A stretch of 43,315 nt of DNA from CAYFMH01 sp964344165 (GTDB taxonomy: Bacteria > Patescibacteriota > Gracilibacteria > UBA4473), in NCBI GenBank assembly GCA_964344165.1, contig CAYFMH010000003.1:1-43315 (forward strand), given 5' to 3'. Every line of letters starts with the position of its first letter. Position 1 is the stretch's first letter. The position numbers were made by a program, and so were the translations under genes. Below the pieces are notes generated by a model. That model was not told where the DNA came from, searched no databases, and saw nothing but the letters and a program-made list of their open reading frames with translations. This document shows, one piece after another, positions 10,201 to 16,508 of this stretch.

Positions 10201-12743
10201 CGATGACCTTGGCTTATCTACCGGCGGAAAAATTAATTGAAAAGATGAAAACCGATGCAAAAGCCAAACCATCAAAAAATATCAGAGATTATGCGCTCAA
10301 AAAACAAATTTTTGATATAGAGCTTCCGGCTGATAAAAGTTTGGATACACCACTTCGAAAAAACGTCTATCAAGGACTTCAAGATCGAAAAACAGTCTTG
10401 GCATCCCTCCGAGGGAGGATAGCGAGAGAAAATAAAATTCTGAAAGAATTAAGAGATCTTCCAGTGGGGGATTTTTTCCAGGATCCAGAAGTTCAGACAA
10501 TTGTAAGAACCGATCCCAATTATTTGGCCACAACCAAAAAAACTTCAACGTTGTTTGACAATGGACCGGTCTTGCTTGCGCAGGCCAATACTACCGAGGA
10601 CGAGCCCAATATCCCAGAAGTCCCCGAGACAGAGATTCCGACATCTGAAAACCCTGTGGGGAAGGGGCTGTATTTCTTTGACCATGAGAGTGGAACCTCG
10701 GGAGAGGTGATGTTTGCACCAGAAGGGAAAGTGTCTCCGCTGCTTATCGATCTGGATGGGGACCTGACTGATGAGATTGTGTACAGCATGGGGCGAACGA
10801 TTTATTTCAAAGAACGGTTTGCCAAGGCTCGAAATCCAATTCCGATCAAGAATATTGAGAAATTAGGATACAAAGAGTTCCTTAAATTTTATAACGCGAC
10901 TAGATCCCATTCGGTCCAAATAAATTCTCTCGGAGCAGATCTCAATCTCAAGCCAACAGATTCGGAGACCAAATATTTTGAGTGGATACATACAGATCGA
11001 CCCGATTATTTCTTTGAATTCTCAGAAAAACCAGAAAATCGGAAATCAAAAATCTGGCATCGGACGGCTCTGCAGATTCGTGAGCAAATTTCAAATGCTA
11101 AAGCTCGAAAAACGATCGCCCATATCAAATCCATGAGCGGAAAACCAAAACTTGTCCTACCGCCAACTGAAAAAATACAAAAATTTAAATCGGCGTTTTG
11201 TGAGGATTCGAAATATCAAAAGCCTATTTTTATGGAAGCGACGACTTTTATCGCCAAACGAGACGCTCAGATCCAGCTCAAGTGGATCAGCAGAAGCAAT
11301 GAACGACAAAAAATATATCTCGAAAAAGGGCAAGAAATTCAGTTGTCTGGGGTGGAGGTATGTGTGACGGATGGAGAGCTTCTTCGATTAAAAAGAGGGT
11401 CTGGAGAAATAGTAGAAGAAATTGATCGAGATCAGTTTTTGACGGCTCCATTTACACTCGAGTTAGCGCCAGCGGACCAATTGTTATTAGAATTTTTTGA
11501 CGGCTCCCTGGTAACCGTCTGGGGTGGAGAGAATTATGAGCTTCATCAGGTGCAGGATGCCGAGTCAATCCATCACTTCCAGGCACTTCCACAAAAAAAT
11601 CATTATGGATTCCTCAGCGGCCGAAAAGGCCAGGACCTGAGTTCGATCCAGCATAAATTACTACTTGATCCACAGGTTCCTGATGACCGGGAACCACCTC
11701 AAATTTCAATTGTGGGAGGGTTTGAACACATTGGTATGGTAGGACAAAAAATAGTAATCAATGCTAGCCCAACAACAGATAATGGACAGATTACACGAGT
11801 CTGGTGGGATCTCAATGCCAAGCAGGATCGGGATGGAGATGGAGATCCGGATAATGATCAAGATTTTCCGCCAGTAGATAAAGAATTTCCTCCAGTAGAA
11901 CTACTAGTCGTAAAACTACCGCCCAAGAAAGCGGTGGAAAAATACCAGGTGGTACTGCATGTGGAGGATGCTTCAGGGAACCATTCTCAAGAAACTTTAG
12001 ACATTTCTGTGGAAGTCCCAGATCTTGAGTTGCAGGTGGCGTCTGTCGACGATCATCGGCTGAAGGGAGTGATCAAAAACAAATTTGCCAACATCCCGAT
12101 CTGGTTTAATCGGAAACGAAAAGGATACGAACTGCTGGTCCGCAAAGATCCGGTTCACTCGGATAAGGATGGGGTTTTTCAGATCGATAATCTGAGCACC
12201 GAAGGAGGCCTGGAAATCATTGAAAAAAAGACCGATAAGGTGGTCGTAGAAATTCTCGAAACGGGTCGACCAGTGATCTATGATAATCGATTTGGATTTA
12301 GTGTGCAGCCAGCGACTGAGATGCATCCGATGAGGATTCGGATTCGTGATCGGAAGAATCAGCCGGTGATGACGCTGGATTTTGAGGCTAATGGAGACAA
12401 GCGGGTGAAGCTGCTCTCCGAAATGGAAAAAATAAATTTGTATGGAAATGATCTGCCCGTACAGGTACTCGATAAATCCTCAAAAGACCGCTACCGGTTT
12501 CAGGAATTCCCAGAGACGACAACTTTATCCGGTCACATTGCTCTGATTGACACAAAAAAATATGAGACGCTGGGCGTCATCGATCCGAGAGGGGATTTGT
12601 ATTTGGTCGAAGACAGTGGGATTTCTCTGGGTATCAAAAAAACCACTTTAGACACGGAGCCAGTGGTGTTTGAAATTTTTGGGAATGAAGATTTGATTGG
12701 GGAGTTGTTTGTACCGGTGGTGGGGGAGTTGGAGGTGCGGTGA
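1275..12743 (+). CDS. Giant secreted surface protein with FG-GAP and Ca-binding repeats (3822 aa)
   Basis: A single uninterrupted frame for an extracellular multidomain protein. A signal peptide is clear at about residues 47-72 (RRLKKLL..., hydrophobic core, VEA|F cleavage), preceded by an unusual ~46-residue extension; a TTG at 1419 would give a conventional signal peptide. Residues ~80-300 contain 'LIGEVPLPVV', and ~1655-1670 'LLGDPTLSLPP', which resemble the edges of a C25/gingipain-type caspase fold split by Ig-like beta domains. I cannot place a His/Cys dyad, so protease activity is unproven. FG-GAP-like units lie near residues 1704 (GDVNGDGILDLL), 1769, 1818 and 3156. Ca-binding DxDxDG runs lie near 2119 (DEDQDADGIPDSHDHYP) and 3518 (DRDGDGDPDNDQD), the latter inside a PKD-like domain. 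A Pro-rich stretch (~2700-2810), a His-rich patch (~2854) and a charged helix (~2941-2976) precede the C-terminal beta region. No C-terminal sorting motif or transmembrane anchor is seen. Role in attachment or host contact is inference. Confidence 0.9.
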   Translation: MLLNKINKYYYSYARRIKKEGVFWIYKIAAGIFLPQATEHGTCILNRRLKKLLSCVCIWAVLLPFLAKPVEAFLDPDPQLPKNLNEVPMAENTKLVAFLVGKDLLSHKDVADRIEQYGQDVQRDLQARVVQIPISYDASPLEIYEGLSHLYFSGLHSDGKSQLIGTVLIGEVPLPVVEKNGNTWPTVFPYTDFEDPMYQWNEAQNQFVAEGRGQEPEIWHGVIRSGTDGRKAQLQELEAYFDRNHAAREGDVQYAKKVFWANFVQQKEMLSEFALNNYKRWIKYAEDISYLRYNKKLLKKLTDEVALERQATADLYKMDSDKEGNETFNAMLDDIYTPIDPEAMEDLPDIQVKELAESFLMRYQEVYKNWGSLVSGAVNKSGRWTADDLDATATLLSRKDEYSIIILRALNDQWEQVLIEKLEAENIPETIGVSVGETLLVQETDENGDLVYDDTALPIIQPVMEEVEKPLYWNGVKRADMDVEDCSLIRGSKVGDRTPFAQMVDMNRVFNDETEGDCAADDASTTEKNEDLYEGCCATNKVETNGELDYVRCDLGSEWDVVDNEPVHYGAEKEVFDYNGGREIVLPQGAEGCEEIIQWDGGENTFSSLMVHDEPRPATLMAQVKNGGANLLPVDDPRGVSYYDHGKNFRRIAFPNIFDYRDPTGKVLSSAALKSVIIEMLHEKIREINQGVLADKTASGTLLREDLLDEVIEKVGWDKIYESLTWIDKDIAEKNRIILEKNFAPKEERGDFLLDEEAEGYELLEIVSEGHPTRGIKMAFSADSDRGDAEYLAVLDSLLGFKFDEPPIVKLDELDSSVSKSEKKSKKPVPSFLKKPAQLVVSPDEIRVAANDPAPIPIEVQIRNKRGDVMIEDFETKVRLNFSHREVGKFFTILPAQERHVRAGVAKFTLIPKVAENVGGVFSFTASTEDLETEPMKLEVVRYGLKILPPLESVSARMPGGALFQVQVLDLEQKLSNRWDGRIMKFQSEFGDFEGGQLAAIQDGVAKIRFYPYKKAGRASITVSDIDDELPIKMYEFDIFPGKPALLKLETPSPQLIKDGEFVPVSVQITDKHGNSIDQVRHTLNWDFDPERFEVRNFKARDQDANTSGMQEFLREGDSRIFLQAKKKTHSMRIEVTSDILPPDRGQSFSYKVIESPYFDIKVDQDFAFVGSEEPVKVTVWGKDAKGRKLEGEFDINVTPFPVDTAFFPSQFKIQNGRGEFEFFAGTKPGKIQVSIHKPGFETREFEFAVVPEPAKKIILSTEKKSIDVETLHPILIDVKAVDRFGNVVQTNETVSVRLTEDTEHLLKLEKGSVTLKNGKGVIKAWTQGKLGNPHLIAEREGVIPDVLELQIWNYFSVEDLIKLSPKSFLSLILGFGAGDARYEGNFANRFLFTGDTQAVGTLIADPEPGKKQASFSPAGFVSGQVKMGFLSGKFPEVALFTTGKDEELAAKVRFLYKQNVELFLNKKMKLQQGVYFDSATERGVNPRDISGVNDSGIKVKDNIVHYEGNPIFQLTEKGGILIDSDQVSIQPTKNFRIWQVFFDKQLLGSLEYVTGSAWEVVEKFVPEGASRIQLKSLKPGLEFDQIFIGNSTHTEKGWALIDTNKKEIDDKKLGSLKESAEDAIRTETVGWSGNWKIASLFASENTIGDSARSGSSDAFILLGDPTLSLPPAAEDDRGFGFKRNLGTPIWSSPDDPVDQLIAGDVNGDGILDLLPRVEDKLYVLYQSQNPLARTETREREKDYQLDPNFRDGGPILRFADGVKSLIDFDNDQDGYVELIQLNEDGKLILHENTAGVFSREVLDLGGLEENIEILKSGELNGDRFLDLAFVTPDNDLYVAFGHKEGFFRAQKFDNFAPDFQEIEEEFKPLDEEVAKLDSNSPENPYPQLSSLLVSFAGMETEDENIAESDKLVEFATGEGGTLSARPFMPVIQNERFETTFTAKIDKETNKIQKGDKIQVAFTIRPNGHITDFEFQPAQDDRLELVPGSVKCTGCRGHLKLRPIPGNGLFWAYGIELPKAHTAKITWRLRAKSVPVIDFFIGDFEDGADDIDDIAIPWTGTDGEERMIEYLSSEQPDITGLRAGNIGGSIIAFNPKQRISPNLPPEETISSEEYDPVADEDQDADGIPDSHDHYPHVPNEPNLNYAQKYLKNLKWNLPQCGGGECNSVTAAWVEPPEEAPGLMNDFYHTVFPKPVSLDPIPGFPDVCKPPKVPPICWQSTYRKYIMPLSNGKVGEASCSGVKTAYMKPPIKAGGYSQTVRGGAGGGRIDTYFDIAPDYLLRSIERGNDLYIDDIKVLTIDSGGGVTTHNRTRIGTGTRSSWGSNAAGVSYVGGEEKNPVYWKGRLIGWLGKVSIAPRGGETINGQIWKRKWKPNCKLKDIPPVPRGICPKGDPGKKLLLASAANIDQGSRASLFNVSGQRIINGVFTMKVANEKNIVTGGDDVGTLWLQDQVREIGANASLASLSVQFPSWLRHYLRYSVPPDFLTDRGGIVDLTFAALSNIPFLEVKVKNISIPYAEFTREEISRWERYYEQWLERAPSLGFTSAEIQQHRQAFDHNKEVINKYSATIIDEYYNLRIRQERLLVGLIDNLEILSEYLDTWVASVEAGLDMWYKAEQMLLATLATWQSAIVDPFLGFAVGCRTCVLDRGTLLPWLLRVFVDVYEDQGLPYGWMPYPVVEIERVPDVKIDYSNIVPTFSVEILNPVMKPMELTLFELFPLPAEEGKAPPEVFQLPNYETPELDIPPPLDFKLPKLLQAPTQRQPLISLRAKQAFQSKPIPSPPISKKLAEKLDEAPMPAIPEPPQIPDLLGPMSTIVGPLFGVMGFFCDLRQNFLIVSEWYLKPHTEQIGNRESVHRSHPWDDWHWLHHQHIGTLGRPHRLMNKEDYVTASLGFLFPSKTITMQGLEDVGTVLSKFVDNVVVRKRDKTGDHSKVIPPVPGAEIEALLEQEKREKQERLEGIRKKEFDRKKEEESDATMTLAYLPAEKLIEKMKTDAKAKPSKNIRDYALKKQIFDIELPADKSLDTPLRKNVYQGLQDRKTVLASLRGRIARENKILKELRDLPVGDFFQDPEVQTIVRTDPNYLATTKKTSTLFDNGPVLLAQANTTEDEPNIPEVPETEIPTSENPVGKGLYFFDHESGTSGEVMFAPEGKVSPLLIDLDGDLTDEIVYSMGRTIYFKERFAKARNPIPIKNIEKLGYKEFLKFYNATRSHSVQINSLGADLNLKPTDSETKYFEWIHTDRPDYFFEFSEKPENRKSKIWHRTALQIREQISNAKARKTIAHIKSMSGKPKLVLPPTEKIQKFKSAFCEDSKYQKPIFMEATTFIAKRDAQIQLKWISRSNERQKIYLEKGQEIQLSGVEVCVTDGELLRLKRGSGEIVEEIDRDQFLTAPFTLELAPADQLLLEFFDGSLVTVWGGENYELHQVQDAESIHHFQALPQKNHYGFLSGRKGQDLSSIQHKLLLDPQVPDDREPPQISIVGGFEHIGMVGQKIVINASPTTDNGQITRVWWDLNAKQDRDGDGDPDNDQDFPPVDKEFPPVELLVVKLPPKKAVEKYQVVLHVEDASGNHSQETLDISVEVPDLELQVASVDDHRLKGVIKNKFANIPIWFNRKRKGYELLVRKDPVHSDKDGVFQIDNLSTEGGLEIIEKKTDKVVVEILETGRPVIYDNRFGFSVQPATEMHPMRIRIRDRKNQPVMTLDFEANGDKRVKLLSEMEKINLYGNDLPVQVLDKSSKDRYRFQEFPETTTLSGHIALIDTKKYETLGVIDPRGDLYLVEDSGISLGIKKTTLDTEPVVFEIFGNEDLIGELFVPVVGELEVR
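5727..5756. repeat. 30-bp palindrome inside the giant gene
   Basis: The core CCCCGAGATATCTCGGGG is a perfect 18-bp palindrome, extended by GTTAA/TTAAC arms across one T/G mismatch. It lies in frame and encodes VNPRDISGVN-like residues (about residues 1485-1494). It has no obvious protein-domain reason to be palindromic, so it looks like an inserted repeat element. Confidence 0.7.
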
Positions 12744-12865
12744 AAATAAATCTTCAATTATCAATGATCAATGAACAAATTATTTTTGTGTACCAAAAAA
12801 CAAGCCTATTCCTACAAGGGGGATATGCCCATTTGGTGTGAGTTTGAGTGATTAGAAGAGAGGGA
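12744..12865. other. Spacer between giant gene and tmRNA terminator
   Basis: A 122-bp non-coding stretch. It starts with a copy of the CAATTATCAATGATCAAT-type A/T-rich repeat (about 12756-12776) also seen after rplK and rlmH. The remainder has a short GC-richer patch around 12815-12840 that I cannot assign. No gene is visible. Confidence 0.5.
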
Positions 12866-12889
12866 TAAAAATTTCTGATGAAATTTTTA
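12866..12889 (-). terminator. A/T-rich hairpin at the 3' end of tmRNA
   Basis: On the minus strand the stem TAAAAATTTC / GAAATTTTTA with a 4-nt loop begins immediately after the encoded CCA of the tmRNA. Its position suggests a transcription terminator or 3' processing signal. The stem has little G/C and only short T runs, so termination strength is uncertain. Confidence 0.5.
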
Positions 12890-13311
12890 TGGTGGAGGTG
12901 GCGAGTATCGAACTCGCGTCCGAAGAGGAAACCTATTTTCTTCTACGCTCATAGTTTGATTTGTTTAAGACAGATCCTGAAAACCAAACAAAAAAGATCC
13001 GAATTTTATCCAAGGATGTCCTTTTGAAGCGGATAAATTTTCAAAAGTAAGGTGCTAAGTTGGACGCATGAGTTTCACACCAAACTCATGGTCACTTGCG
13101 AGCAAAAAGCTCAAGCAAGGTTTATCTTATGCAAAAGCGTAAGCTCCTTGTGGTGCTGGAGCGAAAAGTCGCCCTAGTCCAGCAAAAAGTCGTTTTGCGT
13201 TATAATTTGCAGTTGCAATTATAGTTTGCATCATGGATCTACCGGCGATGATGCCCGCCGTGAACGCCAAAAATAAATTTCTATTCTCCCCGTCAAAGCC
13301 AAGTCACCCCC
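12890..13311 (-). ncRNA. ssrA: tmRNA (transfer-messenger RNA)
   Basis: The RNA rescues stalled ribosomes by acting as tRNA-Ala and then as mRNA for a degradation tag. On the minus strand the 5' end reads GGGGGTGACTTGGCTTTGAC and the 3' end GCGAGTTCGATACTCGC followed by CACCTCCACCA. GGGGGTG pairs with CACCTCC (with one G·U) to form the acceptor stem, the T-arm is GCGAG/CTCGC, and CCA is encoded. The tag frame ends at TAA (13127-13129), giving a peptide that starts ANYNAKRL (or ATANYN, since GCA codons lie at 13214 and 13208) and ends GAYAFA, a hydrophobic Ala-terminated end as expected for ClpXP-type targeting. The tag is about 27-29 residues, long for the family. SmpB is not in the window. 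The one-piece layout is the common form. Confidence 0.93.
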
Positions 13312-13385
13312 TCGTCGAAGACGACTGCATACTTACGGTAATTTTTTTCAAAAATTTACTCCAGTATTTCGTAGTCTTCTCCTCT

Positions 13386-13432
13386 CAAAATTCAATCTGT
13401 CCTTGTCTTTTAACTTTATAGATTAAATTTTG
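13386..13432 (+). repeat. Hairpin repeat element, copy 1
   Basis: A 47-nt element with arms CAAAATTCAATCT and AGATTAAATTTTG (one C·A mismatch) and a loop starting GTCCTT. Related copies lie at 35598-35643 (reverse), 35862-35891 and 36057-36101. This copy lies upstream of the tmRNA 5' end and is preceded by CTCCTCT. Confidence 0.75.
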
Positions 13433-13439
13433 GGGTTTT

Positions 13440-13540
13440 CTAAAAACTAATAACTAAGAACTAAAAAATAATTATTTCCCCGTCATGTAAAAGACCTTCT
13501 TCTAAAAACTAAGAACTAACCACTAAGAACTAAAATTATT
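13440..13540. repeat. A/T-rich CTAAGAACTAA-type repeats
   Basis: Two degenerate blocks built from the unit AACTAAGAACTAA (with AACTAATAACTAA and AACTAACCACTAA variants) at about 13441-13467 and 13503-13535. Related blocks occur at 26672-26707, 32612-32645 and 37043-37112. No coding capacity. Confidence 0.6.
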
Positions 13541-13550
13541 ATACTCAAAT

Positions 13551-15545
13551 CTACTTCTCTGTCAATTTAACTGTCTCGGGAAGGCTTTTTATAATTTTCA
13601 TGACATCTTTGTATTCTGGGTCTCCGGTACATTCTATGCTGTAATCCCAGTAGGCAAGATTGGTGTTTTTGTCTACTTGGAAATTCGATTGAAGGATATT
13701 TATTCCATGATCAGCGATAATTTTTGAGATATCTTTGAGCAGTCCCACTCGATCTTTGAAGGTCGCTTCGAAGAATTTTTCTATCTGGAAGTGAGCCTCG
13801 AGAAATCGTTCTGGTTCGAGCTGGTCCAGTTGCTTACAGTCAGCCTCGTGAACTGAAAAATCAAGACCTCTGGTTTTGTAAGCAATTATATCTTTTCCTA
13901 GTTTTGGTTTGCAACAAGAAACAAATCGGTAGGGGAGGTTTCTTTCTCCTCCGATTACGATTTCTGGTTTTGATTTTGATCCAGTGATGAATCTTTCTAG
14001 TTTTTGAAAAAATCTTGGTCTTGGTTTTTCTCTTTCTTCTTGCTTTTTTTGTTCTTGTTCGGGGGCGGTACTAGGTGTTTTTTGTTTATTGAGGTAGTTT
14101 TTTATTTTTCCTATTGTTCGTGAAGATTGGACGAAGTTTAGCCAAGCTGGGTTTGGATTTCGGCCTTTTTGAGTAAGGATTTCTACGACAGACCCATTTG
14201 AAAGTCTATAATCAAGCGGTTTAATAATTCCATCTACTTTTGCTCCGACGCAGTTATTTCCAATATCAGTATGGATGCTGTAGGCAAAGTCTATTGGAGT
14301 GGAATTTTCAGGAAGCGTCACGATTTCTCCCTTTGGGGTAAAAACATAAATTCTGCTTTCAAGGATGGACTGAGATATTTTTTCATAAGATTTTTCGGCA
14401 GAATCTTCCTCCTCTAATTCTATCTGAGGAAACCAATCCATCCTTTTGACATAGTCTGTGTCGAAGTTGGAATGTCTGGCGTGTTTGTAAGCCCAGTGGG
14501 CCGCTGGTCCGTACTCTGCATCCTGGTGCATTTCAACTGTTTTTATTTGGATTTCGAGTGGAGCTTTTCCAAACCCCAAGATAGTGGTGTGCAGGCTTTG
14601 GTATCCATTTGGTTTTGGGATAGAGATATAGTCCTTAAACCGTTTGGGGATGGGATGCCAGTTGGAATGGATCACTCCAAGGGTTCGATAACAATCAGAA
14701 GAATTATTGACGAGGATCCGGATCGCAAAAAGATCAAAAACTTCAGAAACAGAAGAAAATCCTTTCCGTTTCATTTTCGTATAGATAGAGTAGAGATTTT
14801 TTGGTCTTCCTTGGATTTCTGCTACTTCAATATTTTCTGCTTCTAAAACTTGGCTTATTTCTTCCTTTGCTTTTTCGATAAAAGTATGTTGTTCTTTTCG
14901 AGAGGCAACGACCTCATCAGACACTTTTTGATAGCTATCTTTGTAGAGATGTTTAAAACTATAGTCTTCGATCTGGGTTTTGAATTCAAAAAGTCCCAGT
15001 TTGGCTGCCACTGGGGCATAAACTTCTAGAGATTCTTTGGCGATCCTTTTTTGTTTGTGTTCGGGGACGTATTCGAGCGTCGAGAGGTTGTGGATTCGGT
15101 CAGCGAGTTTGATAAAAACTACTCGAATATCTTTGGCCATAGCTACAAAAAGCTTTCTAATATTTTCTAGTTCTCTTTCTGGGCCTTTTAATTGAACTTT
15201 TGAGACATTAGATACCCCTTCTACTAAAAAAAGAACCTCGGCCCCAAATTCTCTTTTGATATCTTCCTCAGTGGCATCAGTATCATCGAGGACGTCATGG
15301 AGGAGGCATGCTTGGATGGTTTCAATATCTGGTTTGATTGGGAAAAGATTTTCCGTCGCTTTTACCGGGTGGATGAAGTATGGTTCTCCCGAAAACCTTT
15401 TTTGCCCCGCGTGCTTGTCATATCCATACCAAAACGCTTTTTTAATCTTCTTTTTTTCTACTTCTCCAAACTCAGGATAGTATTCTTGAGCTTTTTTTAG
15501 GGTGAATTCAAGAAGTGCTTCGAAATCATGAACAGCAAATCCCAT
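13551..15545 (-). CDS. Long RelA/SpoT (RSH) alarmone synthetase, hydrolase motif altered
   Basis: Makes, and may degrade, (p)ppGpp in the stringent response. I chose ATG 15545 (664 aa) over the upstream TTG because a good promoter (15571-15599) overlaps that TTG. Order of domains: HD hydrolase (HAGQKRFSGEPYFIHPV, LLHDVLDD, KLADRIHNL), a well-conserved synthetase (GRPKNLYSIYTKM, FDLFAIRILV, RFKDYISIPKPNGYQSLHTT, EIQIKT, AEYGPAAHWAYK), TGS (YVFTPKGEIVTLPENSTPIDFAYSIHT), a Cys-containing RIS segment (VSCCKPKLGKDIIAY) and a C-terminal ACT domain. The RFKD motif is that of bifunctional Rel. The catalytic HDxxED signature reads HDVLDD (residues 83-88), so Glu is replaced by Asp and hydrolase activity may be reduced. 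It is transcribed divergently from a small alarmone-hydrolase gene. The fold and synthetase assignment are firm; the activity balance is inference. Confidence 0.95.
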   Translation of the reverse strand: MGFAVHDFEALLEFTLKKAQEYYPEFGEVEKKKIKKAFWYGYDKHAGQKRFSGEPYFIHPVKATENLFPIKPDIETIQACLLHDVLDDTDATEEDIKREFGAEVLFLVEGVSNVSKVQLKGPERELENIRKLFVAMAKDIRVVFIKLADRIHNLSTLEYVPEHKQKRIAKESLEVYAPVAAKLGLFEFKTQIEDYSFKHLYKDSYQKVSDEVVASRKEQHTFIEKAKEEISQVLEAENIEVAEIQGRPKNLYSIYTKMKRKGFSSVSEVFDLFAIRILVNNSSDCYRTLGVIHSNWHPIPKRFKDYISIPKPNGYQSLHTTILGFGKAPLEIQIKTVEMHQDAEYGPAAHWAYKHARHSNFDTDYVKRMDWFPQIELEEEDSAEKSYEKISQSILESRIYVFTPKGEIVTLPENSTPIDFAYSIHTDIGNNCVGAKVDGIIKPLDYRLSNGSVVEILTQKGRNPNPAWLNFVQSSRTIGKIKNYLNKQKTPSTAPEQEQKKQEEREKPRPRFFQKLERFITGSKSKPEIVIGGERNLPYRFVSCCKPKLGKDIIAYKTRGLDFSVHEADCKQLDQLEPERFLEAHFQIEKFFEATFKDRVGLLKDISKIIADHGINILQSNFQVDKNTNLAYWDYSIECTGDPEYKDVMKIIKSLPETVKLTEK

Positions 15546-15570
15546 TTTTGTATTGATTTTCCTATGAGGA

Positions 15571-15599
15571 TGAATAGTACTCGAGGGGATAAAAGTCAA
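15571..15599 (-). promoter_or_regulatory. Promoter of the Rel gene
   Basis: Minus strand: TTGACT (15594-15599), 17-bp spacer, TATTCA (15571-15576). It puts the transcript start a short distance before ATG 15545 and excludes the upstream TTG as start. Confidence 0.65.
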
Positions 15600-15684
15600 T
15601 TTATTTATTTAATCCGAATCACGAAATTCGGTTTTCTTCATAAGAAAGGGAAAAAATAAAGTTTATGCTGTAGATAGCTTTCCC

Positions 15685-15724
15685 CCTTCGTCCCGAGTCT
15701 TCAGGACTACGGCGGACGGGCTGG
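15685..15724. repeat. GC-rich REP-like element, copy 1
   Basis: A ~40-bp GC-rich island in A/T-rich spacer: CTTCGTCCCGAG, short loop, then TCAGGACTACGGCGGACGGG. It aligns with the element at 40592-40633 (shared TCCCGA and TACGGCGG), and its inner hairpin resembles those at 36013-36030 and 37069-37086. Confidence 0.6.
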
Positions 15725-15791
15725 AAAATTAAGCCAATTCTCTGTTGAATCTTCGCAAAAATGCGATTTTATTTGAATTCAGTAAAAAGGC

Positions 15792-15820
15792 TTGTTTTTC
15801 GTTAAAAAATAGTTTATAGC
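15792..15820 (+). promoter_or_regulatory. Probable promoter of the small HD hydrolase gene
   Basis: TTGTTT (15792-15797), 17-bp spacer, TATAGC (15815-15820), ending 18 nt before ATG 15839, so the leader would be very short. Confidence 0.5.
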
Positions 15821-15838
15821 CAGGATATTAATCAAAAA

Positions 15839-16456
15839 ATGTCTTTTAGGAGCTTAATAGCGGATTTTATTGAGTGTTGTCCTCATATAAATATGAGGAA
15901 GGTAGAGTATGCTTATCTTTTTGCCAAGGAAGTACACGAAGGACAAAAACGAAGATCTGGTGAGCCCTATATTATTCATCCTGTGGAAGTGGCAAGGATT
16001 GTTTGTAAAGCCGGGGGAGACGAAAACATGATCATTGCAGCCTTACTTCATGATGTGATCGAAGATGGCAAAGATCCAGAAAAAATCGGAAATGAGATTT
16101 ATCACCAATTTGGAGGGGATGTTTTTTATCTAGTACAGGCACTCTCAAAAGATGGGAATTATAAAGACAAAGAAATCCGGGATAAGGAAGCCTTCAATCA
16201 GCTAAAAAAGGCGGCCGAGACGGATATTTCTGTTTTTCTTATAAAATTGGCAGATTTGATTCACAATATGGGGACTATCTCTGCTCTGAAACCAGCAAAG
16301 CGAGACAAGTGGATCCAGGAACTAAAAGAGATTTACATTCCCTTTTTTGAAGATTATTTTCATCGAATTTCTTTTCATTATCATGGTATGTATCACAATC
16401 TCATGGAAGAACTTCACAAGATCGTAGAAGCGCATGAAGTAAAAGCGGGAAAATAG
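15839..16456 (+). CDS. Small alarmone hydrolase-like HD protein (205 aa)
   Basis: A single-domain HD protein of the RelA/SpoT N-terminal type, the class that includes MESH1 and bacterial small alarmone hydrolases, predicted to remove the 3'-pyrophosphate from (p)ppGpp. All expected signatures are present: HEGQKRRSGEPYIIHPV (His33), LLHDVIEDG (His71-Asp72, Glu75-Asp76) and KLADLIHNM. There is no synthetase, TGS or ACT domain, and at 205 residues it is full length for a stand-alone hydrolase. It lies head-to-head with the Rel gene (239-bp gap), an arrangement that would let synthesis and hydrolysis be set from one regulatory region. Preference for ppGpp, pGpp or NADPH cannot be told from sequence. 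Confidence 0.9.
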   Translation: MSFRSLIADFIECCPHINMRKVEYAYLFAKEVHEGQKRRSGEPYIIHPVEVARIVCKAGGDENMIIAALLHDVIEDGKDPEKIGNEIYHQFGGDVFYLVQALSKDGNYKDKEIRDKEAFNQLKKAAETDISVFLIKLADLIHNMGTISALKPAKRDKWIQELKEIYIPFFEDYFHRISFHYHGMYHNLMEELHKIVEAHEVKAGK

Positions 16457-16458
16457 AC

Positions 16459-16487
16459 TTGAAATATAGGTAAAAAGGTGCTAGGAT
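16459..16487 (+). promoter_or_regulatory. Promoter of the TrmB-like gene
   Basis: TTGAAA (16459-16464), 17-bp spacer, TAGGAT (16482-16487), 22 nt before ATG 16509. Its presence suggests the regulator gene has its own promoter despite the 52-bp gap to the upstream gene. Confidence 0.55.
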
Positions 16488-16508
16488 TGAAATACTTTTT
16501 ATTGTCTT

